Assembly: GCF_001547525.1 (NCBI RefSeq)
Contig: NZ_CM003768.1
Span: 1,240,001 to 1,304,000, forward strand
Length of the DNA stretch: 64,000 nucleotides
Direction: 5' to 3'
From: Burkholderia anthina
GTDB lineage: Bacteria; Pseudomonadota; Gammaproteobacteria; Burkholderiales; Burkholderiaceae
A program made the translations under genes and the position numbers. Below the pieces are notes generated by a model that saw only the letters and a list, made by a program, of their open reading frames with translations, was not told the origin of the DNA and did no database searches. Of this stretch, positions 55,211 to 64,000 are shown piece after piece (position 1 is the stretch's first letter; each line of letters starts with the position of its first letter).

Positions 55211-55653
55211 AACGACAGAACGCATGCCGGAGATGGCGACGGCAACGTGGAGCGACAGCGGTGGAGTTTGCGATCGTGTTTCCGTTGTTCTTCGTGATTT
55301 TCTACGCGATTCTGAGTTTCGGGATGATTTTCCTTATTCAGCAGAGCTTGACGCTGGCTGCAAGCGAGGGCGCGCGTGCTGGGTTGGCTTATGCACCGGA
55401 CCTCTCGACGCGCGTCGCGAACGCCAAGACGACCACGCAGAACGTTCTAGGTTGGCTGAACAGCAGTCCGCCCAACGTGGTGGCGCAGCAGTGCAACTAC
55501 AACGGAACGCCTACGCCGTTGCTGTACTGCCTGACGGTCACGGTGAGCTATACGCCTGATAGCTGGATGACGATCATGCCGTTCCTCGGGACGATCATGA
55601 CCAAACCACTGACGGGTACGGCAGTGGTGCAAATTCCGCAGTCGATGCTGTGA
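55207..55653 (+). CDS. tadE: TadE-family pseudopilin
   Basis: 148 residues, ATG at 55207 overlapping the cpaA stop (ATGA). Basic leader MKRQNACRRWRRQRG, then ATAVEFAIVFPLFFVIFYAILSFGMIF with E20 at +5 of the predicted cleavage site, as in TadE/TadF. The C-terminal periplasmic part contains two cysteines. It is a minor pseudopilin of the Tad system. Confidence 0.88.
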   Translation: MKRQNACRRWRRQRGATAVEFAIVFPLFFVIFYAILSFGMIFLIQQSLTLAASEGARAGLAYAPDLSTRVANAKTTTQNVLGWLNSSPPNVVAQQCNYNGTPTPLLYCLTVTVSYTPDSWMTIMPFLGTIMTKPLTGTAVVQIPQSML

Positions 55654-55743
55654 GTTGGGCATCATGATGCGATAGATCTGTCACGTGCAAATCGCGCGAC
55701 AAGAAGAAACTGATTGGATTCAATCCGGCATCCATACGACAAC

Positions 55744-56667
55744 ATGGCCAACAACATAACGAAGATCATCGCGGGGCTGCTGATTGCGATCGCGGTTCTG
55801 CTCGGAATCTATGCATGGGTGCTAGGACGCAGCGTGTCAAGTCCCACGCCGGCACAGCCGATGGTGGCGGCAACGGCGGTGCCGGTCGTCATTGCAACGC
55901 GTGCTTTGCCCGGTGGACAGCCGATCCCGGCCGATGCGCTGAAGATCCAGGCGACGGCGCCGGCACCGGCAGGCGCCTTCAGCGATCCCGTTGCGCTGGC
56001 TGGTCGCGTGCCGATTCGCGACATTCCGGCCTCGACCCCGGTCGTTGCGGATGCACTGGTGTCGGGGCTTGCCGAGGACGTGCAGCCCGGCGAGCGCGCG
56101 GTTGCGGTTCGGGTCGACGAAACGAACGCGGTCGGCAACCGGCTGCGGCCCGGGAATTTCGTCGACGTGTTCCTGAACCTGAAACGCGAGGTCGGCAGCA
56201 CGATGCTTGACGGCGAGGTTTCACAGACCCAGGCGCGGCTTCTGTTGTCGAAGGTCAGGGTGCTGTCGTTCGGCGATGCGACCGCCGAGCGCGATAGCGG
56301 CAACAACAACGGGGGGAACGGGCAACCGACCGGCGCCCGCATCGCGGTGCTCGCGGTGCCGACCGCGCAGGTCGATGCGCTGACGCTCGGCGAGGCGAGC
56401 GGCCGCCTGACCTTTGCATTGCGCAACCCGCGTGACGACGATCTTGCGCTGCAGACGGTCGCAGTGCGTACGGATAACAAGCTGTCGCCGTCGGCGCTGG
56501 CCGCAGCAGGCGTCTCGCTGCAGCAACTGTCCGGCACACCGAGAACGCCCGTAGCCAGTGCGAACCTGCCTCCGTTGCCGTCGCATCTGCCGCCGCCTGT
56601 ACGGCCGAGCGGGGGTGGCGGCATCGAAGTGATTCGCGGCGGCCGGTCGGAAACGGTTGCTTATTGA
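55744..56667 (+). CDS. cpaB: Flp pilus assembly protein CpaB/RcpC
   Basis: 307 residues from the ATG at 55744; a TTG 30 bases upstream is an alternative. One N-terminal membrane anchor (ITKIIAGLLIAIAVLLGIYAWVLG) is followed by an SAF domain (VPVVIATRALPGGQPIPADALKI, RDIPASTPVVADALV) and the RcpC domain (ERAVAVRVDETNAVGNRLRPGNFVDVFL). Pro-rich tail. It is a periplasmic partner of the secretin CpaC. Confidence 0.9.
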   Translation: MANNITKIIAGLLIAIAVLLGIYAWVLGRSVSSPTPAQPMVAATAVPVVIATRALPGGQPIPADALKIQATAPAPAGAFSDPVALAGRVPIRDIPASTPVVADALVSGLAEDVQPGERAVAVRVDETNAVGNRLRPGNFVDVFLNLKREVGSTMLDGEVSQTQARLLLSKVRVLSFGDATAERDSGNNNGGNGQPTGARIAVLAVPTAQVDALTLGEASGRLTFALRNPRDDDLALQTVAVRTDNKLSPSALAAAGVSLQQLSGTPRTPVASANLPPLPSHLPPPVRPSGGGGIEVIRGGRSETVAY

Positions 56668-56732
56668 ACCAGGTCGACGGCCATCGATATCAGCGACGAC
56701 AAGCAAAAGGCCGCGCGCCGGTCTACCAAACG

Positions 56733-58064
56733 ATGAAAAACACACTGATTGCATTCGCGATTGCCATCTGCATCATGACCTTCGCTTCGCTCGCAAGCGC
56801 GAGCGCTACGATCGAACTCGCCGTCGGCGCACAACGGCAGATTTCGGCGGGCCGCACGCTGCAGCGCGTCGCAGTCGGTGATCCGGCAATTGCCGACGTG
56901 CTGATCATGAAGGGTAGTCGCTCCGGTTCCGTGCTGCTCACTGCGAAGGCTCCCGGCGCGACCAACGTGATGCTGTGGGAGCGCGGGAACGATGAACCGA
57001 GGATCTGGAACGTCGCGGTGGTCGACGCGGCCGCGCAAGCCGTGCTCGACGGCGCTACGCCGCGTGTGAATGCATACGGCGGCACGGCCGTGCTGCAAGG
57101 CTCGGCCGCGTCGCTCGAGGCACATGCGCGTGCGGCTGCGGTCGGCAAGAACATGAGCGGAAAGGGCGCCGTGATCGACCGCTCGACGGTGCCCGGCAAG
57201 AGCGTCGTGCAAGTCGATGTGCGGGTCGTCGAATTCAGCCGTTCGGTGCTCAAGCAGGTCGGGTTCAATTTCTTCAAGCAAAGCAACGGCTTTTCGTTCG
57301 GATCGTTCTCGCCGGGTGGCGTGCAATCTTATAGCGGCGGGTCGGGCCCGGGGACCGGGGGATACGTTCCGACGCTCGGATCGCCAGTCGCGTCCGCATT
57401 CAACCTCGTCGTGAACGCGGCCGGACGCGGCATCTTTGCCGACCTGTCTCTGCTGGAGGCGAACAATCTCGCGCGCGTGTTGGCCGAGCCGACACTGGTC
57501 GCGCTGTCCGGGCAGAGCGCGAGCTTCCTCGCGGGAGGCGAGATTCCGGTGCCATCGCCGCAGGGGCTCGGTTCGACGGCGATCCAGTGGAAGCAATACG
57601 GCGTCGGGCTCTCGTTGACGCCGACGGTCTTGAGTCCGAGCCGGATCGCGCTGAAGGTCGCGCCCGAATCGAGTCAGCTCGACTTCGTGAACAGCGTGAC
57701 GATCAGCGGCGTCGCAGTGCCCGGCATTACGACGCGCCGCGCGGATACGACCGTCGAACTGGGCGACGGAGAGAGCTTCGTGATTGGCGGGCTGATCGAT
57801 CGCCAGACGATGTCGAACGTGAGCAAGGTGCCGTTGCTCGGCGATCTGCCGATCATCGGGTCCTTCTTCAAGAATCTGAGCTATCAGCAGAACGACAAGG
57901 AACTGCTGATCATCGTGACGCCGCATCTCGTTGCGCCGATTGCCAAGGGTGCAGTGTTGCCCGCGACGCCCGGCGAGTTGTCCGAGCAGCGCGACGGGCC
58001 GGTCTGGAAATCGTATCTGGGCGGAGTTGCGTCGCCCGACGCTGCTCCCGGATTTTCGAAATGA
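56733..58064 (+). CDS. cpaC: Tad secretin CpaC/RcpA
   Basis: 443 residues from the ATG at 56733; an open frame back to a TTG at 56664 lacks the signal peptide. Signal MKNTLIAFAIAICIMTFASLASASA. N-terminal CpaC-N domain (ATIELAVGAQRQISAGRTLQRVAVGDPAIADVLIM), then a secretin domain (VQVDVRVVEFSRSVLKQVGFNF; LAEPTLVALSGQSASFLAGGEIPVP; GVGLSLTPTVLSPSRIALKV; LIDRQTMSNVSKVPLLGDLPIIG). It is the outer-membrane channel of the pilus. Confidence 0.93.
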   Translation: MKNTLIAFAIAICIMTFASLASASATIELAVGAQRQISAGRTLQRVAVGDPAIADVLIMKGSRSGSVLLTAKAPGATNVMLWERGNDEPRIWNVAVVDAAAQAVLDGATPRVNAYGGTAVLQGSAASLEAHARAAAVGKNMSGKGAVIDRSTVPGKSVVQVDVRVVEFSRSVLKQVGFNFFKQSNGFSFGSFSPGGVQSYSGGSGPGTGGYVPTLGSPVASAFNLVVNAAGRGIFADLSLLEANNLARVLAEPTLVALSGQSASFLAGGEIPVPSPQGLGSTAIQWKQYGVGLSLTPTVLSPSRIALKVAPESSQLDFVNSVTISGVAVPGITTRRADTTVELGDGESFVIGGLIDRQTMSNVSKVPLLGDLPIIGSFFKNLSYQQNDKELLIIVTPHLVAPIAKGAVLPATPGELSEQRDGPVWKSYLGGVASPDAAPGFSK

Positions 58065-58124
58065 GTGGAATGTCTCGCGGCTTGCGATGCAACGCCACGC
58101 CTTGTGTAATCGGGGGTGTTCGAC

Positions 58125-59399
58125 ATGAATGCGCGAATTCAATCATTGTGTGAACCCGCCGTGACCGACTATTTCGTTTGTGCGTCGCAGCATGAGGCAC
58201 ATGTCCGCTGGCTGGCCGATACGCTCGTATCGGCCGGCGCGGTCGAGGCCGCATCGCTCGATCCGGGTGTGCTGGCGCAACGCATTACGGGCCTCAATCC
58301 GACGCTCGTTTTTATCGATTTCTCCGACGGCAGCACGGCGGCGAGCATTGCCGCGGCTGCGATTCGCGCCACGCATCCGGGGCTGCCGATCGTCGCGCTG
58401 GGTTCGCTCGCACAGCCGGAGAGCACGCTCGCTGCCTTGCGCGCCGGCGTTCGCGATTTCATCGACGTGTCGGCTCCGGCGGAAGATGCTTTGCGCACCA
58501 CGCGCGGGTTGCTGGAGAACGTCGGCGAGCCGGCGAGCCGCCACGGCAAGCTCGTTGCATTGCTCGGCGCGCGTGCGGGCATGGGGGTGAGCACGCTCGC
58601 GGCGAATCTGGCCGTATGGTTGCAGAAGCGCTCGGTGAGCCCGGACGGGAGCGGCGTGCCGAACGGCGGGACGCCGGCCGGTCGCCAGACCGCGCTCGTC
58701 GACCTCGGGTTGCCAGCGGGTGATGGCGCGTTGTTCCTGAATACCCGCTGTGAATTCCATTTCATCGATGCGGTTCACAACCTGCGCCGCATCGACAGGA
58801 CCTTCGTGAATACCGCGCTGACCCGGCACGAGAGCGGCGTTGCGTTGACGACGCTGCCGGCGGATCTTGGCGCGCTGCGCGACGTGTCGTACGCGTCGTG
58901 CGCCGGTTTGCTGAACCGGTTTCGCGCATTCTTCGATCAGCAGATCGTCGACCTCGGCGGTTTTTCGAACCGCGAATTCGTTGCACAAATCACGAGCTCC
59001 GCCGACGAAGCATGGCTCGTCTGCGATCAGGGTGTCGCGTCGATCGTGTCGGCGGCCGATTTGCTCACCGGGCTGCGCGATGCGGGTGTCGAGACCGATC
59101 GCATGCGGCTCGTCGTCAACCAGTACGACCCCGCGCTCGATCTGACGCCCGGGCAGATCGCGGAGCGGCTCGGGCTGTCGCTGGCCGGCACGTTGCCGTC
59201 GCGCCGCGTCGCGATCGGTCATGCGGCAAACCAGGGGCGACTCATCGTCGATATGGCGGAGCGCGATCCGTACGTGCGCGCGCTCGAGTCGCTCGCCGCG
59301 CGGCTGCCGGGCGTGTCGATTCGTCCGGCTGCACCCGGTCCGGCGTCTGGACTGTCCGCGCTGAAGCGTTTCATTCAACCCTTGTCCAAGCGGTCGTAA
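58125..59399 (+). CDS. cpaE: Pilus localisation ATPase CpaE/TadZ
   Basis: 424 residues from the ATG at 58125 (GGGGGT upstream); the GTG at 58116 is an alternative. The N-terminal ~130 residues form a receiver-like domain. A MinD/ParA-like ATPase follows, with a deviant Walker A ALLGARAGMGVSTLAANLAVW (no signature lysine at the usual first position), typical of TadZ. It places the Tad machine at the pole. Confidence 0.87.
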   Translation: MNARIQSLCEPAVTDYFVCASQHEAHVRWLADTLVSAGAVEAASLDPGVLAQRITGLNPTLVFIDFSDGSTAASIAAAAIRATHPGLPIVALGSLAQPESTLAALRAGVRDFIDVSAPAEDALRTTRGLLENVGEPASRHGKLVALLGARAGMGVSTLAANLAVWLQKRSVSPDGSGVPNGGTPAGRQTALVDLGLPAGDGALFLNTRCEFHFIDAVHNLRRIDRTFVNTALTRHESGVALTTLPADLGALRDVSYASCAGLLNRFRAFFDQQIVDLGGFSNREFVAQITSSADEAWLVCDQGVASIVSAADLLTGLRDAGVETDRMRLVVNQYDPALDLTPGQIAERLGLSLAGTLPSRRVAIGHAANQGRLIVDMAERDPYVRALESLAARLPGVSIRPAAPGPASGLSALKRFIQPLSKRS

Positions 59400-59402
59400 G
59401 CG

Positions 59403-60776
59403 ATGGCACACGACATTCAATTTGCCGACGGCGCAGCGCCGTTCTCCCAGACTCAGCAGTTCCACGACATCAAGAATGCCGCGCACGAACACTTGCTGAC
59501 GCGCATCGAAGAATTGGGCGCCGAGTTCGGCAGATGGTCCCGCCAGGCGATCAACCAGTTCGTCGATCTCGAGATCGACAGCTTCGTGCGCCTGCGCCGC
59601 ATTCCGCTCAATGAAAACGAGGTACGGACGATCGCGGAGGCGCTGACGAAGGAACTCGCGGGTTTCGGCCCGATCGAGGATTTGCTGGCGGACCCGGCGG
59701 TCGAGGACATCCTGATCAACGGCTACAACGACGTGTATGTGTCACGTCACGGGATTCTTGCCAAGCTGCCGGTGCGTTTCACCGATAACGCGCACCTGTT
59801 GCGCATCGTGCGGCGGATACTCGCGCCGATCGGCCGCCGGCTCGACGAGTCGAATCCGATGGTCGATGCACGGCTGCCCGACGGCGGACGCGTGAACGTC
59901 GTGATCGAGCCGCTGTCGATCGATGGTCCGGTCGTGTCGATCCGAAAATTCCGCAAGGATCCGCTGAAGCCGTCCGACCTGCTTGGTAACGGGACATTCA
60001 ACGAAGAGATCAACACGTTGCTTCAGGCGGCGGTCGAGGCGCGCTGCAACATTCTCGTGTCGGGCGGTACGAGTTCCGGCAAGACCTCGCTGCTCAACGC
60101 GCTCGCGTTCCATATTCCGGAAATCGAGCGTGTCGTGACGATCGAGGATACGGCCGAGTTGTCGCTGAACCACCCGCACGTCGTGCGGCTCGAGAGCCGT
60201 CCGGGCGGGTTCGACGGCACCGGTATCGTGTCGATTCGCGACTTGCTGCGCAATACGTTGCGGATGCGTCCGGACCGGATCATCGTCGGCGAAGTACGCG
60301 GCGGCGAGGTGCTGGAAATGCTGCAGGCCATGAACACAGGCCACGACGGCTCGATGGGCACGGTGCACGCGAGTTCTCCACGCGAGTGTCTGTACCGTCT
60401 CGAGATGCTTGCCGGTTTTGCAGGTTTCCAGGGCACCGAGTCGAGCCTGCGTCGGCAGATCGCGAACGCCATCGACTTCATCGTGCAGATCGGACGCCTG
60501 TCGAACGGGCGGCGACGGATTCTGTCGATCACCGAAGTGACCGGGCTGTCCGACAACATCATCGCGACCCAGGAGCTTTACCGCTATGAAGCGCGGGTGA
60601 CGCCGGAGGGCGAGGAAGTCGATCACTGGGAAACCCTGGGCATTCATCCGCATTCACCGAAGCTTGCGCGCTTCCGTCAGACGCTGACGAGCGGTGGGTT
60701 CGGCGATGCCGGATTCGGTGGCGGCGGCTTTGGCGGTGGCGGGTTCGGCCGCGGCGGCGGGGGTTTCAATGTATAG
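59403..60776 (+). CDS. cpaF: Tad secretion ATPase CpaF/TadA
   Basis: 457 residues, ATG at 59403. VirB11/GspE-type hexameric ATPase: ILINGYNDVYVSRHGILAKL, Walker A VSGGTSSGKTSLLN (K227), Asp box TIEDTAELSLNHPHVVRLES, Walker B RIIVGEVRGGEVLEMLQAMNTGHDGSMGTVH. A short Gly/Phe-rich C-terminal tail (repeats of GFGGGG) is unusual. It powers Flp assembly together with TadB and TadC. tadB overlaps its 3' end. Confidence 0.95.
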   Translation: MAHDIQFADGAAPFSQTQQFHDIKNAAHEHLLTRIEELGAEFGRWSRQAINQFVDLEIDSFVRLRRIPLNENEVRTIAEALTKELAGFGPIEDLLADPAVEDILINGYNDVYVSRHGILAKLPVRFTDNAHLLRIVRRILAPIGRRLDESNPMVDARLPDGGRVNVVIEPLSIDGPVVSIRKFRKDPLKPSDLLGNGTFNEEINTLLQAAVEARCNILVSGGTSSGKTSLLNALAFHIPEIERVVTIEDTAELSLNHPHVVRLESRPGGFDGTGIVSIRDLLRNTLRMRPDRIIVGEVRGGEVLEMLQAMNTGHDGSMGTVHASSPRECLYRLEMLAGFAGFQGTESSLRRQIANAIDFIVQIGRLSNGRRRILSITEVTGLSDNIIATQELYRYEARVTPEGEEVDHWETLGIHPHSPKLARFRQTLTSGGFGDAGFGGGGFGGGGFGRGGGGFNV

Positions 60777-61761
60777 CGGGATGGTGTGGGCGCTGGCGCT
60801 CGCGATGCTGTGTGTCGCGGCTGCGATGATGCTGTGGCATCACGCGCAGACCCGGCGCGTAAGGACCGACGCGAAGCGTTTCATCGACAGCCGGCTCGAG
60901 CCTGGCGCACGTGTCGACGCACCGGCGAAGCGTGCGCCGGCGGCTGGTGCAGTGCGTGCCGTACAGCAGCCGGGAGCGGCACGGAAGGTATCGTCGGATG
61001 CCTTTTGGGTGCACTGGTATGCGACCGCATCCGAATATCTGTCCAACCTCGCAAGCCGTGCGGGGATAGACGATGCGCGCGGCAAGGCGGTCATCGCGCT
61101 TGCCGCGCTCGTTGCGGCTGCGGTCATCGCCGGCAGTCACGGCGGCATGCTGGCGTGTTGCGCGGCGATCATTTGCGGTAGCGCGATACTCGGTGTCTGG
61201 CTCGCGTCGCGGATCCAGCGGCGACGGCTGAAGATCGTCCGGCAGATCCCGTCGTTCCTCGACGGGATCGTGCGTCTCGTGACACTGGGCAACAGCGTAC
61301 CGGCTGCTTTCCAGTCGTCACTGTTGACGACCGAGGAGCCGCTGCGCGGCTGTCTCGACGTCGTGTCGCGGATGCTGCGCGGCGGTATCGAGATCGACCG
61401 CGCCATGATGCACATCGCGAAGATCTACCGGACCGAAGAGTTTGAGCTCGTCGGGTCGGTGTTGCGTTTGTCGGTCAAATATGGCGGTCGTGCGGATGTG
61501 ATGCTCGAGCGGATGGCCGTATTCATGCGCGATCTCGAGCAGGCCGAGCGTGAATTGACCGCGATGTCGTCGGAGACGCGGCTGTCCGCGTTCGTCCTCG
61601 TCATGCTGCCGATCGCAATCGGGAGCTTTGTCGTGATGACCAATCCGAAGTACCTGTACGGGATGTGGGGCGATCCGAGCGGGCGGTCGCTGCTCATGAT
61701 CGCGTTCCTGGCTCAAGTGGTCGGCAGCATATGGTTGTATCGAATGGCTCGGCTCAGGTGA
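60769..61761 (+). CDS. tadB: Tad inner-membrane platform protein TadB
   Basis: 330 residues from the ATG at 60769, overlapping the cpaF stop. N-terminal membrane helices (WALALAMLCVAAAMML, then AVIALAALVAAAVIAGS and ILGVWLASRI) are followed by a T2SSF cytoplasmic domain (IPSFLDGIVRLVTLGNSVPAAFQSSL) and C-terminal helices. It is one half of the GspF-like assembly platform. Confidence 0.88.
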   Translation: MYSGMVWALALAMLCVAAAMMLWHHAQTRRVRTDAKRFIDSRLEPGARVDAPAKRAPAAGAVRAVQQPGAARKVSSDAFWVHWYATASEYLSNLASRAGIDDARGKAVIALAALVAAAVIAGSHGGMLACCAAIICGSAILGVWLASRIQRRRLKIVRQIPSFLDGIVRLVTLGNSVPAAFQSSLLTTEEPLRGCLDVVSRMLRGGIEIDRAMMHIAKIYRTEEFELVGSVLRLSVKYGGRADVMLERMAVFMRDLEQAERELTAMSSETRLSAFVLVMLPIAIGSFVVMTNPKYLYGMWGDPSGRSLLMIAFLAQVVGSIWLYRMARLR

Positions 61762-61765
61762 CGCT

Positions 61766-62758
61766 ATGACAGCAACTCAGATCGGGGCGATTGCGTTGGC
61801 CGTGGGCGCGCTCGGGGTGCTGCTCCTCGGGATGGCCGTGACGTTACGTGCGAATGCCGCGGCGCGGGCGGAACGAGCATTGGTCGATGCGCTGGATCGG
61901 CGAATGGCTGCACTGGAGGCGGCGAAAGCGCGGCCCGCGCAGGATGGCGATGCGCAGGCGAAAGCCAACGCGCGTCGCGGGCGGCGCGTCGAACGTTGGC
62001 TGGATCGCCTGTCGGCGGCAGGCATGCGCTGGCTGGACACCGGATTCGGCAAATATGCCGTCGCGGAAGAGGATCGTCGCCTGCTGGAGCAGTGCGGGTA
62101 TGTCGATGCACGCACGCGTGGGCTGTTTCTGAGCGCGCGGGTGGCATGCGGGATCGTGTTGCCGCTGCTGTTCGCGATTTTCGCGAGCGGGCGCATGAAA
62201 GGCAGCATCTGGATGGTCGGCATGTGCGCTGCCTTCGGGCTCGGCTTCATGCTGCCGAAACTCTACGTGCAGCGCCGCGCCGCGTCGCGGCGACAGAGCG
62301 TCGTCGACGAATTGCCGCTACTCGTCGACATGTTGCGCTTGCTGCAAGGCGTCGGCCTGTCGCTCGATCAAAGCCTGCAGGTCGTGACGAACGATTTTCG
62401 GGGGATGCTGCCGGTCTTGTCGTCGGAGGTGGGAATCGCGCAGCGTCAGTTCGCCGCGGGCCGTACGCGCGAGCAGTCGCTGCAGCGGCTGTCCAGTGGA
62501 TTCGACAACGAGGATTTGCGCGCGATCGTGCGATTGATGATTCAGGTCGACAAGCATGGCGGTGCGGTGCAGGAACCGCTCAAGCAGTTCGGCGATCGTT
62601 TGCGCGAGACGCGTCGTGCGATGCTGCGCGAACGGATCGGCAGATTGACGGTAAAGATGACGGGCGTGATGGTGCTGACGCTGTTGCCGGCCTTGCTGAT
62701 CGTGACGGCGGGACCGGGCATGCTGGCGGTGATGCGCGCGTTGTCGTCGCAGCATTGA
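61766..62758 (+). CDS. tadC: Tad inner-membrane platform protein TadC
   Basis: 330 residues, ATG at 61766. T2SSF-type protein: an N-terminal helix (IGAIALAVGALGVLLLGMAVTL), a cytoplasmic domain with ELPLLVDMLRLLQGVGLSLDQSLQVV, and a C-terminal pair of helices (MTGVMVLTLLPALLIVTAGPGM). It pairs with TadB; the two genes are 4 bases apart. Confidence 0.88.
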   Translation: MTATQIGAIALAVGALGVLLLGMAVTLRANAAARAERALVDALDRRMAALEAAKARPAQDGDAQAKANARRGRRVERWLDRLSAAGMRWLDTGFGKYAVAEEDRRLLEQCGYVDARTRGLFLSARVACGIVLPLLFAIFASGRMKGSIWMVGMCAAFGLGFMLPKLYVQRRAASRRQSVVDELPLLVDMLRLLQGVGLSLDQSLQVVTNDFRGMLPVLSSEVGIAQRQFAAGRTREQSLQRLSSGFDNEDLRAIVRLMIQVDKHGGAVQEPLKQFGDRLRETRRAMLRERIGRLTVKMTGVMVLTLLPALLIVTAGPGMLAVMRALSSQH

Positions 62759-62776
62759 AGGATGGAAGGACAGACG

Positions 62777-63619
62777 ATGAAGCGAATCGGCGAAGCGGTA
62801 ACCCGGGCGGGCATGCTGGCGGCGGCGCTGCTGCTCGGTGCATGCGCGACCAAGGAAAGCGGGTATGGCGTCGGCGCGCAGACCGAGCGTGCGGCACTGA
62901 TGCAAGCAGCAGATCAGAAGCAATCCGTGCCCGATACGCCGGGGATGTATCTCGGTCTGATTCAGCGCATGCAAGCGCAGGGCCTCTATTACGCGTCGCT
63001 CGCGCACATCGATGCATATGACAAGACATACGGTGTCATGCCGGAATCGATCCTGTTGCGTGCGGACGCGCTGCGGATGACCGACCAGCCGGCCGCAAGT
63101 GCCGCTGTGTATGGACAATTGCTGAAGACGCCGCTTGCGGCACGCGGCTATCGCGGGCTGGGGTTGCTTGCGGGCGCCGCAGGCGATTTCGACCGTGCGG
63201 TGCAAGCGCTGACGCAAGCGTCGGAGCTCGCGCCGACGGATCCGTCGCTACTGTCCGACCTTGCTTATGCGAAGTTGCGCAGCGGCGACGTCGTCGGCGC
63301 GCGAGTGCCGCTGATGAAAGCTGCCGAACTCGATCAGCGCAATCCAAAAATCGTCAGCAACCTTGTGCTGTATCTGTTTGCGGCAGGACGTGCGCAGGAT
63401 GCGCAACGGCTGATGAACCAGCAGCATCTGCCGCCGGAAATTCGCAAGGACATCAATGGTGATGCCGCGAAGATTGCCGCGGCAGTGCGTGCGCAGCAGC
63501 GCGCGATCGCGACGCCGCCGGTGGTGTCGCGGCCCGGCGCGACGACGGCGATCACGCCGATGGCGAACAACTTCGGTTACGACCAGACTGTGCCGCTGCT
63601 GCAACGGTTTGCGCAATGA
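62777..63619 (+). CDS. tadD: TPR lipoprotein TadD
   Basis: 280 residues from the ATG at 62777 (GGAAGGA upstream). Lipoprotein signal ending LLLGAC (C23). TPR repeats fill ~55-200 (VYGQLLKTPLAARGYRGLGLLAGAAGDFDRAVQAL, SDLAYAKLRSGDVVGA). TadD is a pilotin-like lipoprotein of the Tad outer-membrane complex. The C-terminal ~40 residues are a Thr/Pro tail. Confidence 0.85.
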   Translation: MKRIGEAVTRAGMLAAALLLGACATKESGYGVGAQTERAALMQAADQKQSVPDTPGMYLGLIQRMQAQGLYYASLAHIDAYDKTYGVMPESILLRADALRMTDQPAASAAVYGQLLKTPLAARGYRGLGLLAGAAGDFDRAVQALTQASELAPTDPSLLSDLAYAKLRSGDVVGARVPLMKAAELDQRNPKIVSNLVLYLFAAGRAQDAQRLMNQQHLPPEIRKDINGDAAKIAAAVRAQQRAIATPPVVSRPGATTAITPMANNFGYDQTVPLLQRFAQ

Positions 63620-63638
63620 ACAGCTATCGGGGAACGAT

Positions 63639-63968
63639 ATGAACGACAACGCACACAATCGAAGCGCACGCGCGGGGCGGATGGCGGCGCTGGCCGCTAT
63701 CGTCTGCATCGTAACGGGTTCTGCTGCCGCATACGGTCAAGACGCCGTGACACTGGGTGCGTCCGAGGTCGGCCGCTCGACCAAAGACTGGCTCGCGATG
63801 CAACGCGACAACCGCGCGGCGGCCCCGACGCAACCTGTGTTCGGCGACGTCGCGTCGCTTGCGTACCAGCGCTATCTGGATTCGTTCAAGAACAAGATTC
63901 CGGATTCGATGAGTTCGCAACTCGGCGCAGTGGGTGGCATGTCGGGCGGCGGGCAGGGCGCGCAATAA
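63639..63968 (+). CDS. DUF3613-like exported Tad-locus protein
   Basis: 109 residues from the ATG at 63639 with GGGGAA upstream. A Sec signal (MAALAAIVCIVTGSAAAYG) follows a short polar leader. The mature part has EVGRSTKDWLAMQRDNRAA, VASLAYQRYLDSFKNKIPD and a Gly/Gln tail. This short W..MQ..n.aAa...p...G..a...Y.RYL.SF pattern matches DUF3613, found at the ends of tad loci. It lies directly downstream of tadD in the same direction. Function unknown. Confidence 0.75.
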   Translation: MNDNAHNRSARAGRMAALAAIVCIVTGSAAAYGQDAVTLGASEVGRSTKDWLAMQRDNRAAAPTQPVFGDVASLAYQRYLDSFKNKIPDSMSSQLGAVGGMSGGGQGAQ

Positions 63969-63973
63969 GCGGG

Positions 63974-64000
63974 ATGACCATGCGCGCAGATCAATCGCAC
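63974..64000 (+). CDS. Start of the next tad-locus gene, cut by the window edge
   Basis: An ATG at 63974 (GCGGG upstream) opens a frame that runs off the window: MTMRADQSH. A TadG-type gene is a common follower, but nine residues are too few to identify it. Confidence 0.3.

Overview
The window is a stretch of a Burkholderia chromosome, most likely chromosome 1 of a Burkholderia cepacia complex species. The basis is the high G+C, the characteristic betaproteobacterial blocks scpB-rluB / rimP-nusA-infB-rbfA-truB and sucA-sucB-lpd-zapE, and a complete Tad pilus locus. The species call is inference; no marker here settles it.

Layout. (1) 1-736: the 3' part of a SAM-dependent methyltransferase and the promoter of a tRNA-Pro(GGG) gene. 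(2) 737-15100: tRNA-Pro(GGG) and a ~14.3 kb integrated element bounded by an exact 28-bp duplication of the tRNA 3' end (787-814 and 15073-15100). The element carries a tyrosine integrase beside attL, a DUF4062 protein, a SWIM zinc-finger protein, small membrane proteins, a serine recombinase behind a strong promoter flanked by inverted repeats, an HNH protein, one giant 1451-residue protein resembling phage DNA-ejection (internal virion) proteins, and, next to attR, an AT-rich gene for a reverse transcriptase with a long helical C-terminal extension. I see no terminase, portal, capsid or tail genes, so this looks like a phage satellite or remnant carrying defence-type cargo. The reverse transcriptase and the DUF4062 protein are the best candidates for undescribed biology. 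(3) 15106-20890: host genes including bamC, an ABM-fold monooxygenase, a YdcF-family protein, several small hypothetical or secreted proteins, and a stand-alone transposase-type HTH protein. (4) 20891-23071: a LysR regulator with an aminotransferase. (5) 23344-33030: scpB, rluB, then the rimP-nusA-infB-rbfA-truB transcription/translation operon, with an intrinsic terminator in the rimP leader. (6) 33138-38068 (minus): a tripartite multidrug efflux operon, marR - outer-membrane lipoprotein - emrA - emrB. (7) 38398-47526: typA, the 2-oxoglutarate dehydrogenase complex (sucA, sucB, lpd) and zapE. (8) 47675-54384: a second stand-alone transposase-type HTH protein, a DUF2147 protein, and a minus-strand group of two collagen-like/repetitive lipoproteins followed by a two-partner-secretion outer-membrane transporter. 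(9) 54385-64000: the tad locus flp-cpaA-tadE-cpaB-cpaC-cpaE-cpaF-tadB-tadC-tadD plus a DUF3613 gene, running off the right edge.

How it works together. The host blocks are coherent machines: transcription/translation factors, a TCA-cycle complex, a drug-efflux operon with its regulator, and a pilus secretion system. The two repetitive lipoproteins, the TPS-type transporter and the tad pilus make 48.8-64 kb a cell-surface/adhesion region. The tRNA-Pro island stands apart in gene content and, at its right end, in base composition.
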